Shown: positions 53,254 to 61,131 of the stretch, one piece after another
Layout of the letters: each line of letters opens with the position of its first letter
Position numbering within the stretch: the stretch's first letter is position 1
From: Methanosphaerula subterraneus
GTDB lineage: Archaea; Halobacteriota; Methanomicrobia; Methanomicrobiales; Methanospirillaceae
Assembly: GCF_052055875.1 (NCBI RefSeq)
Contig: NZ_CP170508.1
Location: forward strand, 744,001 to 808,000
Length of the DNA: 64,000 nucleotides
Direction of reading: 5' to 3'
Program-made: the position numbers and the translations under genes
The notes under the pieces: generated by a model
Seen by the model: only the letters and a program-made list of their open reading frames with translations
The model's database searches: none
What the model was told of the DNA's origin: nothing

Positions 53254-53824
53254 GCGCATACCTCCGCGCGATCTCGCAGACCTGCTCGACGACCTCGATC
53301 GGGTCCCCGCCGACCAGCACGCTGACCGGCTCCTTACCGATGGCTCCGGTCTCATAGAAGATCTTCGGGGCCCGGTTGCCGGCGGCCCTGACCGCCTCGG
53401 CAACCTTCCAGGGCATCGAGGCGCATTCCTCCTCTTTGATCGAATCAGGTTCGTTCCTCCGGTCGATCACAGAAAAGACCCAGTGCTTCTCCCTGCAGTA
53501 CTCCTCAAGCCATGCAGCAAGCGCGGGTGTATTCGCAAAGTCCACGCCGGCCCGGACACGGGGATCGACCTTTCGGAGTTCGATCATCAGTCTGGCCATA
53601 TGGCTCGAAGCCCCAAAGACCGGTCTTCCGGACGCATGCGGCATCCCGCCGATCACCGTCACCCGCCCTTCCACGGCGAGCACGTCGTTCCTCTCCTTCG
53701 CATCCTCAGCAGCGTAGACCAGGTTGGTCCGCACCTCAGGGATCAGCGCCGCAAATTCCCTGCATGCCTCAAGCTTTGCAAGTGCAACCGAGAAGCGGCC
53801 GTACATCTCATCGCGACTGTCCAT
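53243..53824 (-). CDS. thiN: Thiamine-phosphate synthase, stand-alone ThiN domain
   Basis: A 193-residue ThiN protein: IPEVRTNLVYAAEDAKERND, then VLAVEGRVTVIGGMPHASGR, PVFGASSHMARLMIELRKVD and PRVRAGVDFANTPALAAWLE. The C-terminal KIFYETGAIGKEPVSVLVGG with the Gly-rich loop is also typical. ThiN joins HMP-PP and thiazole phosphate to thiamine phosphate in archaea and is usually fused to ThiD; the window's ThiD (25389) lacks it. The gene lies in the cysK operon, 23 bp after the CysE-MIP18 gene. Confidence 0.88.
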   Translation of the reverse strand: MDSRDEMYGRFSVALAKLEACREFAALIPEVRTNLVYAAEDAKERNDVLAVEGRVTVIGGMPHASGRPVFGASSHMARLMIELRKVDPRVRAGVDFANTPALAAWLEEYCREKHWVFSVIDRRNEPDSIKEEECASMPWKVAEAVRAAGNRAPKIFYETGAIGKEPVSVLVGGDPIEVVEQVCEIARRYAHER

Positions 53825-53847
53825 CAGAATAACTACGACGCCCCGTG

Positions 53848-54819
53848 CTATACCTTTTTCAGTTGCCCGTTCTGACGGACGAACCTGCTCCAGTCCCAGG
53901 GCTCGTCCAGCACCGTCACCTCGACCGCCGTGATCCCCGTGATCCCTTCGACCCTCCGCCGGACCTGCTGACTCAGATAATCGACCAGAGGGCAGCCCTT
54001 CGTCGTCAGCACCATATCGATCTCTGCACGCCCGTCTGCATTGACATGCACATCACGGATCAGCCCGAGGTCGACGATATCGATCCCGACCTCCGGGTCG
54101 ATCACCTCGCGGAGCGCGTCTCTGATCTGCTCCTCCATCACCAGCTCGGCCTGCTTCTCCAGACCGAGCGGCCCGGGGATCACCTGCTCCATGATCCGGA
54201 TGCGTTCCTCGAACTGGTTCTGTCGGTCGAGCAGCCTGGAGATCACCCGGAGCATCGGGTCAGGCATCACCCCCCGCTCCTCCCCCTCTCCACCCAGTTT
54301 ACACTGTGGCCCGGCGATCCTGCCAGGAACTCCGACGACCGTAGCCCCGGGGGGAACCGACCGGACCACCACCGATCCGGCCCCGACCTTGGCCCCGCTT
54401 CCAATGGTGATCGGACCGAGAACCGATGCTCCTGATCCGATGACCACATGATCCTCAATGGTTGGGTGGCGTTTTTCGTTCACCAGCGCAGTCCCGCCGA
54501 GCACGACCCCCATGTAGATCAGGACGTCATTCCCGACCTCGGCCGTCTCCCCGATCACGACGCCCATGCCATGGTCGATGAAGACCCGCCGCCCGATCGT
54601 GGCCCCGGGATGGATCTCGACCCCGGTCAGAAGCCGGCCGATATGCGAAACGAACCGTCCTGCAAAGAAGAGATGGTGGACCCAGAGCCAGTGGGCCACC
54701 CGGTGACTCCAGAGTGCGTGCAGCCCGGGATAACAGAGGAGCACCTCCGGTATCGATCTGGCTGCCGGGTCCTTCTTAAAGATGGTCTGGATATCTTCCC
54801 TGAGGCGTTCGAGGATCAT
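53848..54819 (-). CDS. cysE: Serine acetyltransferase fused to a MIP18 (DUF59) domain
   Basis: A 323-residue fusion. Residues ~1-180 are CysE: helices, then left-handed beta-helix turns with GVEIHPGATIGRRVFIDHGM, VVIGETAEVGNDVLIYMGVV and the end GNxxxVxGVPGRIAG-like VVGVPGRIAGP. A linker with a coiled-coil (RVISRLLDRQNQFEERIRIM) leads to a MIP18 family domain (~225-315) with REVIDPEVGIDIVDLGLIRD and VLTTKGCPL. MIP18/SufT proteins help iron-sulfur cluster assembly. CysE makes O-acetylserine for CysK, encoded 11 bp upstream. The fusion ties cysteine synthesis to Fe-S maturation. Confidence 0.9.
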   Translation of the reverse strand: MILERLREDIQTIFKKDPAARSIPEVLLCYPGLHALWSHRVAHWLWVHHLFFAGRFVSHIGRLLTGVEIHPGATIGRRVFIDHGMGVVIGETAEVGNDVLIYMGVVLGGTALVNEKRHPTIEDHVVIGSGASVLGPITIGSGAKVGAGSVVVRSVPPGATVVGVPGRIAGPQCKLGGEGEERGVMPDPMLRVISRLLDRQNQFEERIRIMEQVIPGPLGLEKQAELVMEEQIRDALREVIDPEVGIDIVDLGLIRDVHVNADGRAEIDMVLTTKGCPLVDYLSQQVRRRVEGITGITAVEVTVLDEPWDWSRFVRQNGQLKKV

Positions 54820-54830
54820 GATCAGATTAC

Positions 54831-55760
54831 CTATGCTTCAAAGAGATCTGTGGAGAGGTATCGCTCACCAGTGTCCGGAAGGATCACGACGATCATCTTC
54901 CCACTGTTCTCCGGGCGTTTGGCGACCTGCAGGGCTGCATAGACGGCTGCACCGGATGAGATCCCTGCCAGGATACCCTCTTCCCTGGCGAGACGCCTGG
55001 CCGTCTCGAACGCGTCCTCGTTACTGACCTGTATGATCTCATCGAGCAGGTCCATCCTCAGCACATCCGGGACGAAACCAGCGCCGATCCCCTGGATCCG
55101 ATGCGGCCCCGGGCTTCCACCTGAGAGGACAGGAGACCCCGCCGGCTCGACAGCAATAGCCTTGAATTCGGGTTTTTTCGCCTTGATAGCCTCTGCAATC
55201 CCGGTGATCGTCCCCCCGGTTCCGACGCCGGCCACAACGATATCCACCCGGCCGTCGGTGTCAGCCCAGATCTCCTCGGCAGTCGTCCTCTTGTGGATAG
55301 CCGGATTTGCAGGGTTTCTGAACTGTTGTGGAATATACAGCAGGTCAGGATTCTCTGCAACCATAGCCTCTGCAGCCTTGACCGCTCCATTCATCCCCGC
55401 AGGCCCGGGAGTCAGCACCAGTTCTGCTCCAAGTGCTTTGAGCAGTTTTCTCCGCTCGATGCTCATCGTCTCAGGCATTAAGAGCCTGAGTTTGTATCCC
55501 CGTGCTGCAGCGACGAATGCGAGCCCGACGCCGGTGTTTCCACTGGTCGGCTCGACGATCGTGGTCTCAGCCTTGATCAGGCCGTGCTGTTCGGCGGCCT
55601 CGATCATGGCGAGCCCGATCCGGTCCTTGACACTCGACATCGGGTTGAATGACTCCACCTTGACGACGACCTCCGCCGTCAGCCCTTCGGTCAGCCGGTT
55701 CAACCTGACCAGCGGGGTATGCCCGATGGTCTCTGTGATGTTGTTGTAAATCTTTCCCAT
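54831..55760 (-). CDS. cysK: Cysteine synthase (O-acetylserine sulfhydrylase)
   Basis: A 309-residue PLP enzyme. IGHTPLVRLNRL is the N-terminal motif, the PLP lysine is in NPMSSVKDRIGLAMI (~residue 45), the substrate loop is PTSGNTGVGLAF, the phosphate-binding loop GVGTGGTITGIAEAIK and the end VILPDTGERYLSTDLF. It condenses O-acetylserine and sulfide to cysteine. First gene of the operon cysK-cysE/MIP18-thiN-AIR synthase-like. A palindrome AATCACAATTGTGATT lies about 50 bp before its start and probably controls it together with the divergent thiS-ttuA. Confidence 0.95.
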   Translation of the reverse strand: MGKIYNNITETIGHTPLVRLNRLTEGLTAEVVVKVESFNPMSSVKDRIGLAMIEAAEQHGLIKAETTIVEPTSGNTGVGLAFVAAARGYKLRLLMPETMSIERRKLLKALGAELVLTPGPAGMNGAVKAAEAMVAENPDLLYIPQQFRNPANPAIHKRTTAEEIWADTDGRVDIVVAGVGTGGTITGIAEAIKAKKPEFKAIAVEPAGSPVLSGGSPGPHRIQGIGAGFVPDVLRMDLLDEIIQVSNEDAFETARRLAREEGILAGISSGAAVYAALQVAKRPENSGKMIVVILPDTGERYLSTDLFEA

Positions 55761-55808
55761 TGGTCAGCCTCTCACTACTTGTTTCCGAAAATTTCTGCCA
55801 CAAGCAGA

Positions 55809-55824
55809 AATCACAATTGTGATT
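55809..55824. promoter_or_regulatory. Palindromic operator 1 between cysK and the ThiS-like gene
   Basis: AATCACAATTGTGATT, a perfect 16-bp palindrome, in the divergent gap. Its 12-bp core TCACAATTGTGA recurs at 63073 and, with one changed base, at 60212. All three sit between or before sulfur-metabolism operons, which suggests a common repressor or activator. Confidence 0.75.
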
Positions 55825-55961
55825 ATTCTGAAACGGGGATAAGGATTGCTATCGGCAGAGAATGTATCCGGTAGATAAGGTCTCTACAGTGAGGTAAATA
55901 TCTACTGCCCACATCCCCATTCAGCACTGTTAAACCCGCAGTCCTCCCTATCGTACATCAG

Positions 55962-56159
55962 ATGATAACCCTTGAACTCCCTGAACAGACCAGGGAACTC
56001 TGCTTCACTTCAGGCGACACCATCGAGGGGCTGCTCGTGGCCGCAGGGGTGAACCCGGCAGAGGTGATCGTGGTCAGGGACGGCGTGCTGATCCCGGAGG
56101 ACACCCCTGCCTCCGACGGCGATCACCTTCGCGTGATCAGTATCGTCCATGGGGGATAG
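55962..56159 (+). CDS. ThiS/MoaD/TtuB-like ubiquitin-fold sulfur carrier
   Basis: A 65-residue beta-grasp protein: MITLELPEQTRELCFTSGDT, then LLVAAGVNPAEVIVVRDGVL, and the end HLRVISIVHGG. The terminal Gly-Gly is where such carriers are adenylated and receive sulfur as thiocarboxylate. The next gene, a TtuA-type tRNA thiolase, begins at the very next base, so this carrier probably serves tRNA 2-thiolation (TtuB role) rather than thiazole synthesis; this follows from context. No E1-like activating enzyme is seen in the window. Confidence 0.9.
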   Translation: MITLELPEQTRELCFTSGDTIEGLLVAAGVNPAEVIVVRDGVLIPEDTPASDGDHLRVISIVHGG

Positions 56160-57074
56160 ATGATCGTCTGCAACCGCTGCAGAGGACCCGCGGTCTACCT
56201 CTCCCGGGGAGACGGGGTGCACCTCTGTGGAGCACACCTGATGGAGCAGGTGGAGGCGAAGACTGCCGGCATGCTCGCCTCATATACCCTTGCCGGGGAT
56301 GAACGGATCGCCGTCGCCCTCAGCGGCGGCAAGGACAGCACGGTGCTGCTCTGGCTGCTGAACCTGCTGCTCGGAGAGAGGGCAGCAGACCGCCTGGTCG
56401 CCATCACCGTCGACGAAGGGATCAGGGGCTATCGCGACGAGACACTGGCAGCGGCCCGGAACCTGACGGCGAGGCTCGGGATCAGGCATATCATCGTCTC
56501 GTTTCATGATCTCTTTGGAGCCGACCTCGACAGTCTCTTGAACGGAAACCAGGAACGGGCCTGTTCGGTCTGCGGGGTCTACCGGCGGCAGGCATTGCAG
56601 CAGGCCGCAGTGGAGGCAGGGGCGGGTGTGCTTGCGACCGGTCACTGCCTGGACGACGAGGCCCAGTCGGTGTTGATGAACTACCTGCGCGGGGACCTCA
56701 CCCGGATCGCCGGCACCCTGCCGGAGGGAACCGGGTATATACCACGGATCAAGCCGCTCGGACGGGTCAGCGAGAGGGAGGTGGTCGTGTACGGAATGGT
56801 GGCCGGCCTCCTCTCCCCGCTTCCAGAGTGCCCGTATACCGCCCATGCTCTCCGGGCCGAGGTGCGGCGTGCGCTCGGAGTACTCGAGTACCGGTTCCCT
56901 GGCACCATGCTCAGGATCGTGGAAGGAGAGGCGGACCTGAAACGAATGGTCAGCGGGATGATCCCGCCGTCGACGCTGTCGAAGTGCAACCGCTGCGGGG
57001 CGACATGCTCAGGCACACTCTGTCAGCGCTGCAAAATAGAGGGCTTACTCGACCGGCGCGGGAATGTCCAGTGA
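56160..57074 (+). CDS. tRNA 2-thiolation enzyme, TtuA/Ncs6 family
   Basis: A 304-residue PP-loop ATPase. The N-terminal zinc finger CNRCRGPAVYLSRGDGVHLC, the PP-loop SGGKDSTVLLWLL (~55-67), the catalytic and cluster Cys pair in ACSVCGVYRRQAL (~131-143), GHCLDDEAQSVLMNYLRGD, the third cluster Cys in LPECPYTAHALR, and a C-terminal finger CNRCGATCSGTLCQRC match TtuA enzymes that use a [4Fe-4S] cluster. It adenylates a tRNA uridine and inserts sulfur from the ThiS-like carrier encoded just upstream. The 3' end overlaps fdhD by 30 bp, convergently. Confidence 0.92.
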   Translation: MIVCNRCRGPAVYLSRGDGVHLCGAHLMEQVEAKTAGMLASYTLAGDERIAVALSGGKDSTVLLWLLNLLLGERAADRLVAITVDEGIRGYRDETLAAARNLTARLGIRHIIVSFHDLFGADLDSLLNGNQERACSVCGVYRRQALQQAAVEAGAGVLATGHCLDDEAQSVLMNYLRGDLTRIAGTLPEGTGYIPRIKPLGRVSEREVVVYGMVAGLLSPLPECPYTAHALRAEVRRALGVLEYRFPGTMLRIVEGEADLKRMVSGMIPPSTLSKCNRCGATCSGTLCQRCKIEGLLDRRGNVQ

Positions 57075-57833
57075 GCCGGCCCCGCTCACCCGTTCCTCCC
57101 CGGAGTAGATGTTCATCTTATCGCTCCTGACAAAACCGATCACCGTCAAGCCGCCGGCCCGGGCGATCTCCACGGCCAGCGTCGTCGTCGCCCCCCGCGA
57201 GACGATCATCGGAATGTTCGCGATCAGGCATTTGCGTGCCATCTCGGATGAGATCCTGCCCGTGCAGACGACGAACGTCTGCGAGAGATCGATGCGGTTC
57301 AGCGCCGCGTACCCGATCACCCGGTCGAGCGCGTTGTGCCGTCCGATGTCCTCGACGATCGCGAGGTGCTGATCCCCCTGGATCAGACCGACCACATGCA
57401 CCCCGCCGGTCAGCATATGCAGCGGCGAGTTCAGCACAGCCTTCAGCCCGGTTGAGATCTGTTCAGGGACCACGGTCAGATCCGAGTGGATCTTCGGGAG
57501 TTTCTTCATATCGAGGAACGAGGACGAACCGCCGCAGCCGCTCAGCACTGTCTTCTTGGAGAAGAGGATCTTGTACGGGTTCTTCGTCAGCACCTCGGCC
57601 CGGTCGTTGTCGACCGAGAGCGCCTCGATCTCGTCGAGCGACTTGATGACCCCTTCAGTCAGTAGAAACCCGACGATCAGTTCCTTCAGCATTGTCGGGC
57701 TGGTCATCACCGTCGCCGCATGCCTGCCGTTCACAAACAGGGCGACCGGCACCTCCTCGACGACCGGGTGCAGTGCAGCCGTAAACTCATCACCGCTCTT
57801 CTTGATACAGGGGATCTCCTTATACATCATCAC
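57045..57833 (-). CDS. fdhD: Formate dehydrogenase sulfurtransferase FdhD
   Basis: A 262-residue FdhD protein: VMTSPTMLKELIVGFLLTEG, the Cys loop VLSGCGGSSSF (~96-106), TGGVHVVGLI, AIVEDIGRHNALDRVIGYAA and VVCTGRISSEMARKCLIANI. FdhD takes sulfur from a cysteine desulfurase and adds it to the molybdenum or tungsten cofactor of formate dehydrogenase. The loop has one Cys rather than the CxxC of E. coli FdhD. It overlaps the desulfurase gene by 4 bp, so donor and acceptor are made together. The first of three consecutive ATGs is used here. Confidence 0.94.
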   Translation of the reverse strand: MMMYKEIPCIKKSGDEFTAALHPVVEEVPVALFVNGRHAATVMTSPTMLKELIVGFLLTEGVIKSLDEIEALSVDNDRAEVLTKNPYKILFSKKTVLSGCGGSSSFLDMKKLPKIHSDLTVVPEQISTGLKAVLNSPLHMLTGGVHVVGLIQGDQHLAIVEDIGRHNALDRVIGYAALNRIDLSQTFVVCTGRISSEMARKCLIANIPMIVSRGATTTLAVEIARAGGLTVIGFVRSDKMNIYSGEERVSGAGSLDIPAPVE

Positions 57834-59011
57834 AGTCTCCGCTCCAGTTCCTCGACGGTCGCCACCAGCAGGTCGACATCCTCATTGCGGTTGTACAGGT
57901 ACAGGCTCGCCCGGACCGTCCCATCCGGGGTGCCGAGGGCCTGCATCAGGGGCATGCAGCAGTGGTGGCCCGACCGGACCAGCACACCCGAGGCCTCGTC
58001 GAGGATATGCGCCACATCGTGGGGGTGGACACCGTCAACCGTGAACGAGACCACACCGATCCGGTCCTCCGCCCGTTCCGGCCCAAAGACTGTCACCCCC
58101 CGGAGGCCCCGGAGGCCGTCGACCAGCCGCCGGGTCAGCGCCTGCTCATGGGTTCGAATCGCCGCCATCCCGATCTCTTCAAGGTAGCTGACCGCCCGGG
58201 AGAGACCGATCATCCCGGAGATGTTCGGGGTGCCCGCCTCATACTGCCGGTACCCCTGCACCGGGGTGAACCCGTCCGCTGTCGCTGTCTCGACCATCCC
58301 GCCGCCGAGCACCGACGGCCGGATGTAGGTCTCCCTCATCCAGAGCACCCCGGTCCCGGTCGGTCCGAGCATCTTATGGCCCGAGAAGCAGAGGATGTCA
58401 CAGTCAAGTGCCCGTACACTGACCGGAAGATGGGGAACTGACTGGGCCCCGTCCACCAGCAGCAGTGCCCCGTGGGCATGGCAGATCGCTGCGATCTGCT
58501 CGACCGGCACGATCGTGCCCAGGGCGTTGGATGCATGGGTCACGGCGACCAGCCTGGTCGCAGGGGTCATCGCCGCCTCGATCGCGGCCGGGCTGATCGT
58601 CCCATCCGGACCCGGGGGAACCACCGTCACCAGGACCCCCTGTTCGCGGAGCCGGATCCAGGGGAGCAGGTTGGAATGGTGCTCGAGGAGGGTGGTGACC
58701 ACATGGTCACCCCGCTTCCAGGGAAAGCCGGCAGCGACCATGTTCACCGCTGCCGTGGTATTCTGGACGAACGCGGTGGTCCCCTCTTCGCCATCGATGA
58801 ACTTCGCGACCTTCCGGTGCCCTTCATCATATCGGAGAGAGGCTATCTGTGCAAGCCGATGGACACCCCGGCCGACATTGGCCCGGTAGTGAAGGTCGTA
58901 GTCACTGACAGACTCCACCACCTGGACCGGCGTCAGGCTGATCGAAGCGCTGTCCATGTACGTGACATCCGTAAAGAGCGGAAAGTCCTTCCTGACCAGT
59001 TCGATCTTCAT
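57830..59011 (-). CDS. Cysteine desulfurase, SufS/CsdA type
   Basis: A 393-residue class V aminotransferase. YMDSASISLTPVQVVE opens it; LEHHSNLLPWIRLREQG, VTHASNALGTIVPVEQIAAI, the PLP lysine in CFSGHKMLGPTGTGVLW and the catalytic Cys in VRSGHHCCMPLMQALG are all present. It releases sulfur from cysteine as persulfide. It is coupled by ATGA overlaps to larE upstream and fdhD downstream, so it is the likely sulfur donor for both. No SufBC genes are visible here. Confidence 0.94.
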   Translation of the reverse strand: MKIELVRKDFPLFTDVTYMDSASISLTPVQVVESVSDYDLHYRANVGRGVHRLAQIASLRYDEGHRKVAKFIDGEEGTTAFVQNTTAAVNMVAAGFPWKRGDHVVTTLLEHHSNLLPWIRLREQGVLVTVVPPGPDGTISPAAIEAAMTPATRLVAVTHASNALGTIVPVEQIAAICHAHGALLLVDGAQSVPHLPVSVRALDCDILCFSGHKMLGPTGTGVLWMRETYIRPSVLGGGMVETATADGFTPVQGYRQYEAGTPNISGMIGLSRAVSYLEEIGMAAIRTHEQALTRRLVDGLRGLRGVTVFGPERAEDRIGVVSFTVDGVHPHDVAHILDEASGVLVRSGHHCCMPLMQALGTPDGTVRASLYLYNRNEDVDLLVATVEELERRL

Positions 59012-59805
59012 AATACCTCATCCATCGAGCCGGTCCGGTACCCATCCAGGTCGAGTGTAGAATACCGGAAACCTGCTGATTTGAGGGCTGCCAGGATCGC
59101 CTCCCGGTCTTTAAAGGCCTGCTCCATCATATCCCGGCTCACCTCGACCCGGGCGAGGTCGCCATGCATGCGTACCCGGAATTCCCGGTAACCAAGATCA
59201 TAGAGAGCGTCCTCGGCCACCTCGATCCTGTGCAGACGATCCGGTGTGATCTCGTCGCCATATGGCAGACGCGAAGCCAGGCATGCCGCCGAGGGCTTGT
59301 CCCAGAATGAGAGGCTCTTCGATCGTGCAATCGCGCGGATCATCGATTTGGTGATGCCGGCCTCCACGAATGGGTGGAGGATCCCCTCCTCTTCACAGGC
59401 GATCAGACCGGGTCGGTGCTCTCCATAATCCGATAAGTTCACACCATCTGCAACGCCCGAAAAACCGAGCCGCGCCAGTTCACGGTGAAAGAGTTCTGCC
59501 GTCCCTTTCTTGCAGAAGTAACAGCGATCCCGGGAATTCTTCAGAATATCTTCCTTCGAGAGCAGAGAGAAGGAGAGAACGTTCAGAGGGAGGTCGTACT
59601 CTCTGGCAATCGCGACCGCCTCCAAATAACTTCTCCGTGGAAGCAGGGGACTGTCGAGCAGGGCGCAGCTCATTCGGTCTCCGAGCACCTCGCGGGCGAT
59701 CACTGCCAGCAGGCTGCTGTCCACCCCACCGGAGAACGCGATCAGCAACGATCCCTGTGCTCTGATCGCCTCTTCCAGTGCCGATACCTCCGCACTATAC
59801 TCCAT
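59008..59805 (-). CDS. larE: ATP-dependent sulfur transferase LarE
   Basis: A 265-residue PP-loop enzyme: AFSGGVDSSLLAVIAREVLG (~23-42), RSYLEAVAIAREYDLPL, and the Cys pair RDRCYFCKKGTAELF (~92-106). SAACLASRLPYGDEITPDRL supplies the third Cys, and VRMHGDLARVEV closes the domain. Three Cys (CxxC plus one) mark the LarE class that binds a [4Fe-4S] cluster and can work catalytically, unlike the single-Cys sacrificial form. LarE normally thiolates the nickel-pincer precursor; larA is not in this window. Starts 31 bp after the HTH regulator gene, so likely the same transcript. Confidence 0.92.
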   Translation of the reverse strand: MEYSAEVSALEEAIRAQGSLLIAFSGGVDSSLLAVIAREVLGDRMSCALLDSPLLPRRSYLEAVAIAREYDLPLNVLSFSLLSKEDILKNSRDRCYFCKKGTAELFHRELARLGFSGVADGVNLSDYGEHRPGLIACEEEGILHPFVEAGITKSMIRAIARSKSLSFWDKPSAACLASRLPYGDEITPDRLHRIEVAEDALYDLGYREFRVRMHGDLARVEVSRDMMEQAFKDREAILAALKSAGFRYSTLDLDGYRTGSMDEVL

Positions 59806-59836
59806 CTCTGCAGCAATGCCCCCTGGTGGTACTTAA

Positions 59837-60169
59837 TTATTGGGTTTCAGTCATCGTTTTCTTCTGGCAGGGCCCCTCTCCCTGCCGGATCAATCTGCAG
59901 ATATCACAGAAGACCGAAGAGACGTCCTCGATCTTACCCTGGACGATATCCTCGGCCAGTTGTTCGATCGTCTCCTTAACCTCTCCTTCGAATTCGATCC
60001 GGTATCCCCTCTTCTTTGAGAGGTACTGGGATACCGCCGACGGCGCCATGTCGAGAACCCTGGATGCAGCCAGCTGCGACATTCCCCGTTTCACCAGTTC
60101 TGCCGCAAGCGCAGCTCTGATCGCAGGGAGCAGTTCCCAGACAACCTCCTGACAGGGTGCTTTGACCAT
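59837..60169 (-). CDS. Cys-containing HTH transcriptional regulator (COG2522-like)
   Basis: A 110-residue protein. An XRE-type HTH fills ~15-55 (IRAALAAELVKRGMSQLAAS, then RVLDMAPSAVSQYLSKKRGY). A helical C-terminus follows with CDICRLIRQGEGPC; with the early Cys (KAPCQEVV) this gives four Cys that may hold an iron-sulfur cluster or zinc. ATG 60169 is used; a GTG at 60196 is also in frame. It stands at the head of larE-sufS-fdhD and next to the central palindrome, so autoregulation and control of the island are likely. The sensed signal (Fe-S or sulfur status) is a guess. Confidence 0.82.
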   Translation of the reverse strand: MVKAPCQEVVWELLPAIRAALAAELVKRGMSQLAASRVLDMAPSAVSQYLSKKRGYRIEFEGEVKETIEQLAEDIVQGKIEDVSSVFCDICRLIRQGEGPCQKKTMTETQ

Positions 60170-60179
60170 ATTATGATAA

Positions 60180-60188
60180 CTTTTAAAT
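60180..60188 (+). promoter_or_regulatory. TATA box of the nadA operon
   Basis: CTTTTAAAT lies about 65 bp before the nadA ATG. Transcription would begin near 60210, inside operator 2, which suits repression by steric block. Confidence 0.45.
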
Positions 60189-60211
60189 CGTCCCACTACA
60201 TTAAACTAACT

Positions 60212-60223
60212 TCACGATTGTGA
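60212..60223. promoter_or_regulatory. Palindromic operator 2 between the HTH regulator and nadA
   Basis: TCACGATTGTGA differs from the perfect TCACAATTGTGA sites at 55811 and 63073 by one base. It lies in the divergent gap between the regulator-larE-sufS-fdhD and nadA-ycaO-tfuA units, at the predicted start of nadA transcription. Confidence 0.7.
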
Positions 60224-60248
60224 TATTCCGGAGCAGTGTGAGAGAAAT

Positions 60249-61118
60249 ATGAAAGATTTCACTATCCTCGCCCACAACTACGTGCGGCCCGAGGTTCAGG
60301 CGATGGCTGACTTTGTCGGCGACAGTCTTGAACTGGCACAGAGAGCAAAATTGGTCACAACAGAGTACCTGGTCTTTGCAGGTGTCGATTTTATGGCAGA
60401 GATGGCCGCGATCGTCAATCCGTCCAAGAAGGTGATCCACCCGGAACCGTTCTCGATGTGCGCCATGGCAAGCAGGGTCACCCCCGAGATGATCCTGGCG
60501 GCACGCAGGCACTATCCTGACGCAGCGGTCGTCACCTATGTGAACAGTTCCGCAGCGGTCAAAGCGGTCTCCGATATCATCTGCACCTCTGCGAATGCGG
60601 TGAAGGTGGTGAACAGTCTGGATGAGAAGCAGATCATATTCACACCAGATCGGAACCTTGCCCTCTATGTCGCACGTAACACCGATAAACAGGTGATCCC
60701 GGTGCCGGCACTCGGTTGTTGCCCGGTCCACCACTCGCTGACCGTGCAGGACATCAGGGACCGGCTCGCCGAGTATCCGGGCGCAGAGGTGATCGTGCAC
60801 CCGGAGACGATCCCGGAGGTGCAGGATGTCGCCGACTTCATCGGCTCGACCTCTGCAATGGCCAGGCATGCGAAGACAACCTCGGCGAAGGTGATCATTG
60901 TCGGCACTGAGGTGGGGATGCTGACCCGTTTGAGGAAGGAGTCTCCAGACAAGATTTTTGTGGCAGCTTCACCCTTACTCAGCTGTGCAGATATGAAGAT
61001 GATCACCGTTGAGAAGATCGAAGCAGCGATCAGGACAAAGGCGCCGATCGTCCAGGTGGACCCGGCAGTCGCGGAAGGCGCACGCAGAGCACTTGAGCGG
61101 ATGCTCGCAGTCTCGTAA
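60249..61118 (+). CDS. nadA: Quinolinate synthase
   Basis: A 289-residue NadA. AHNYVRPEVQAMADFVGDSL (~8-27) is the conserved opening. The three [4Fe-4S] ligands are seen as Cys in EPFSMCAMASRV (~76), in GCCPVHHSL and in LLSCADMKMI near the C-terminus; IICTSANAVKVV and IVGTEVGMLTRL are family motifs. It condenses iminoaspartate and dihydroxyacetone phosphate to quinolinate for NAD. Its oxygen-labile cluster explains the place among Fe-S and sulfur genes. YcaO follows after 13 bp in the same operon. Confidence 0.93.
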   Translation: MKDFTILAHNYVRPEVQAMADFVGDSLELAQRAKLVTTEYLVFAGVDFMAEMAAIVNPSKKVIHPEPFSMCAMASRVTPEMILAARRHYPDAAVVTYVNSSAAVKAVSDIICTSANAVKVVNSLDEKQIIFTPDRNLALYVARNTDKQVIPVPALGCCPVHHSLTVQDIRDRLAEYPGAEVIVHPETIPEVQDVADFIGSTSAMARHAKTTSAKVIIVGTEVGMLTRLRKESPDKIFVAASPLLSCADMKMITVEKIEAAIRTKAPIVQVDPAVAEGARRALERMLAVS

Positions 61119-61131
61119 TGGTGAAGGGTGC

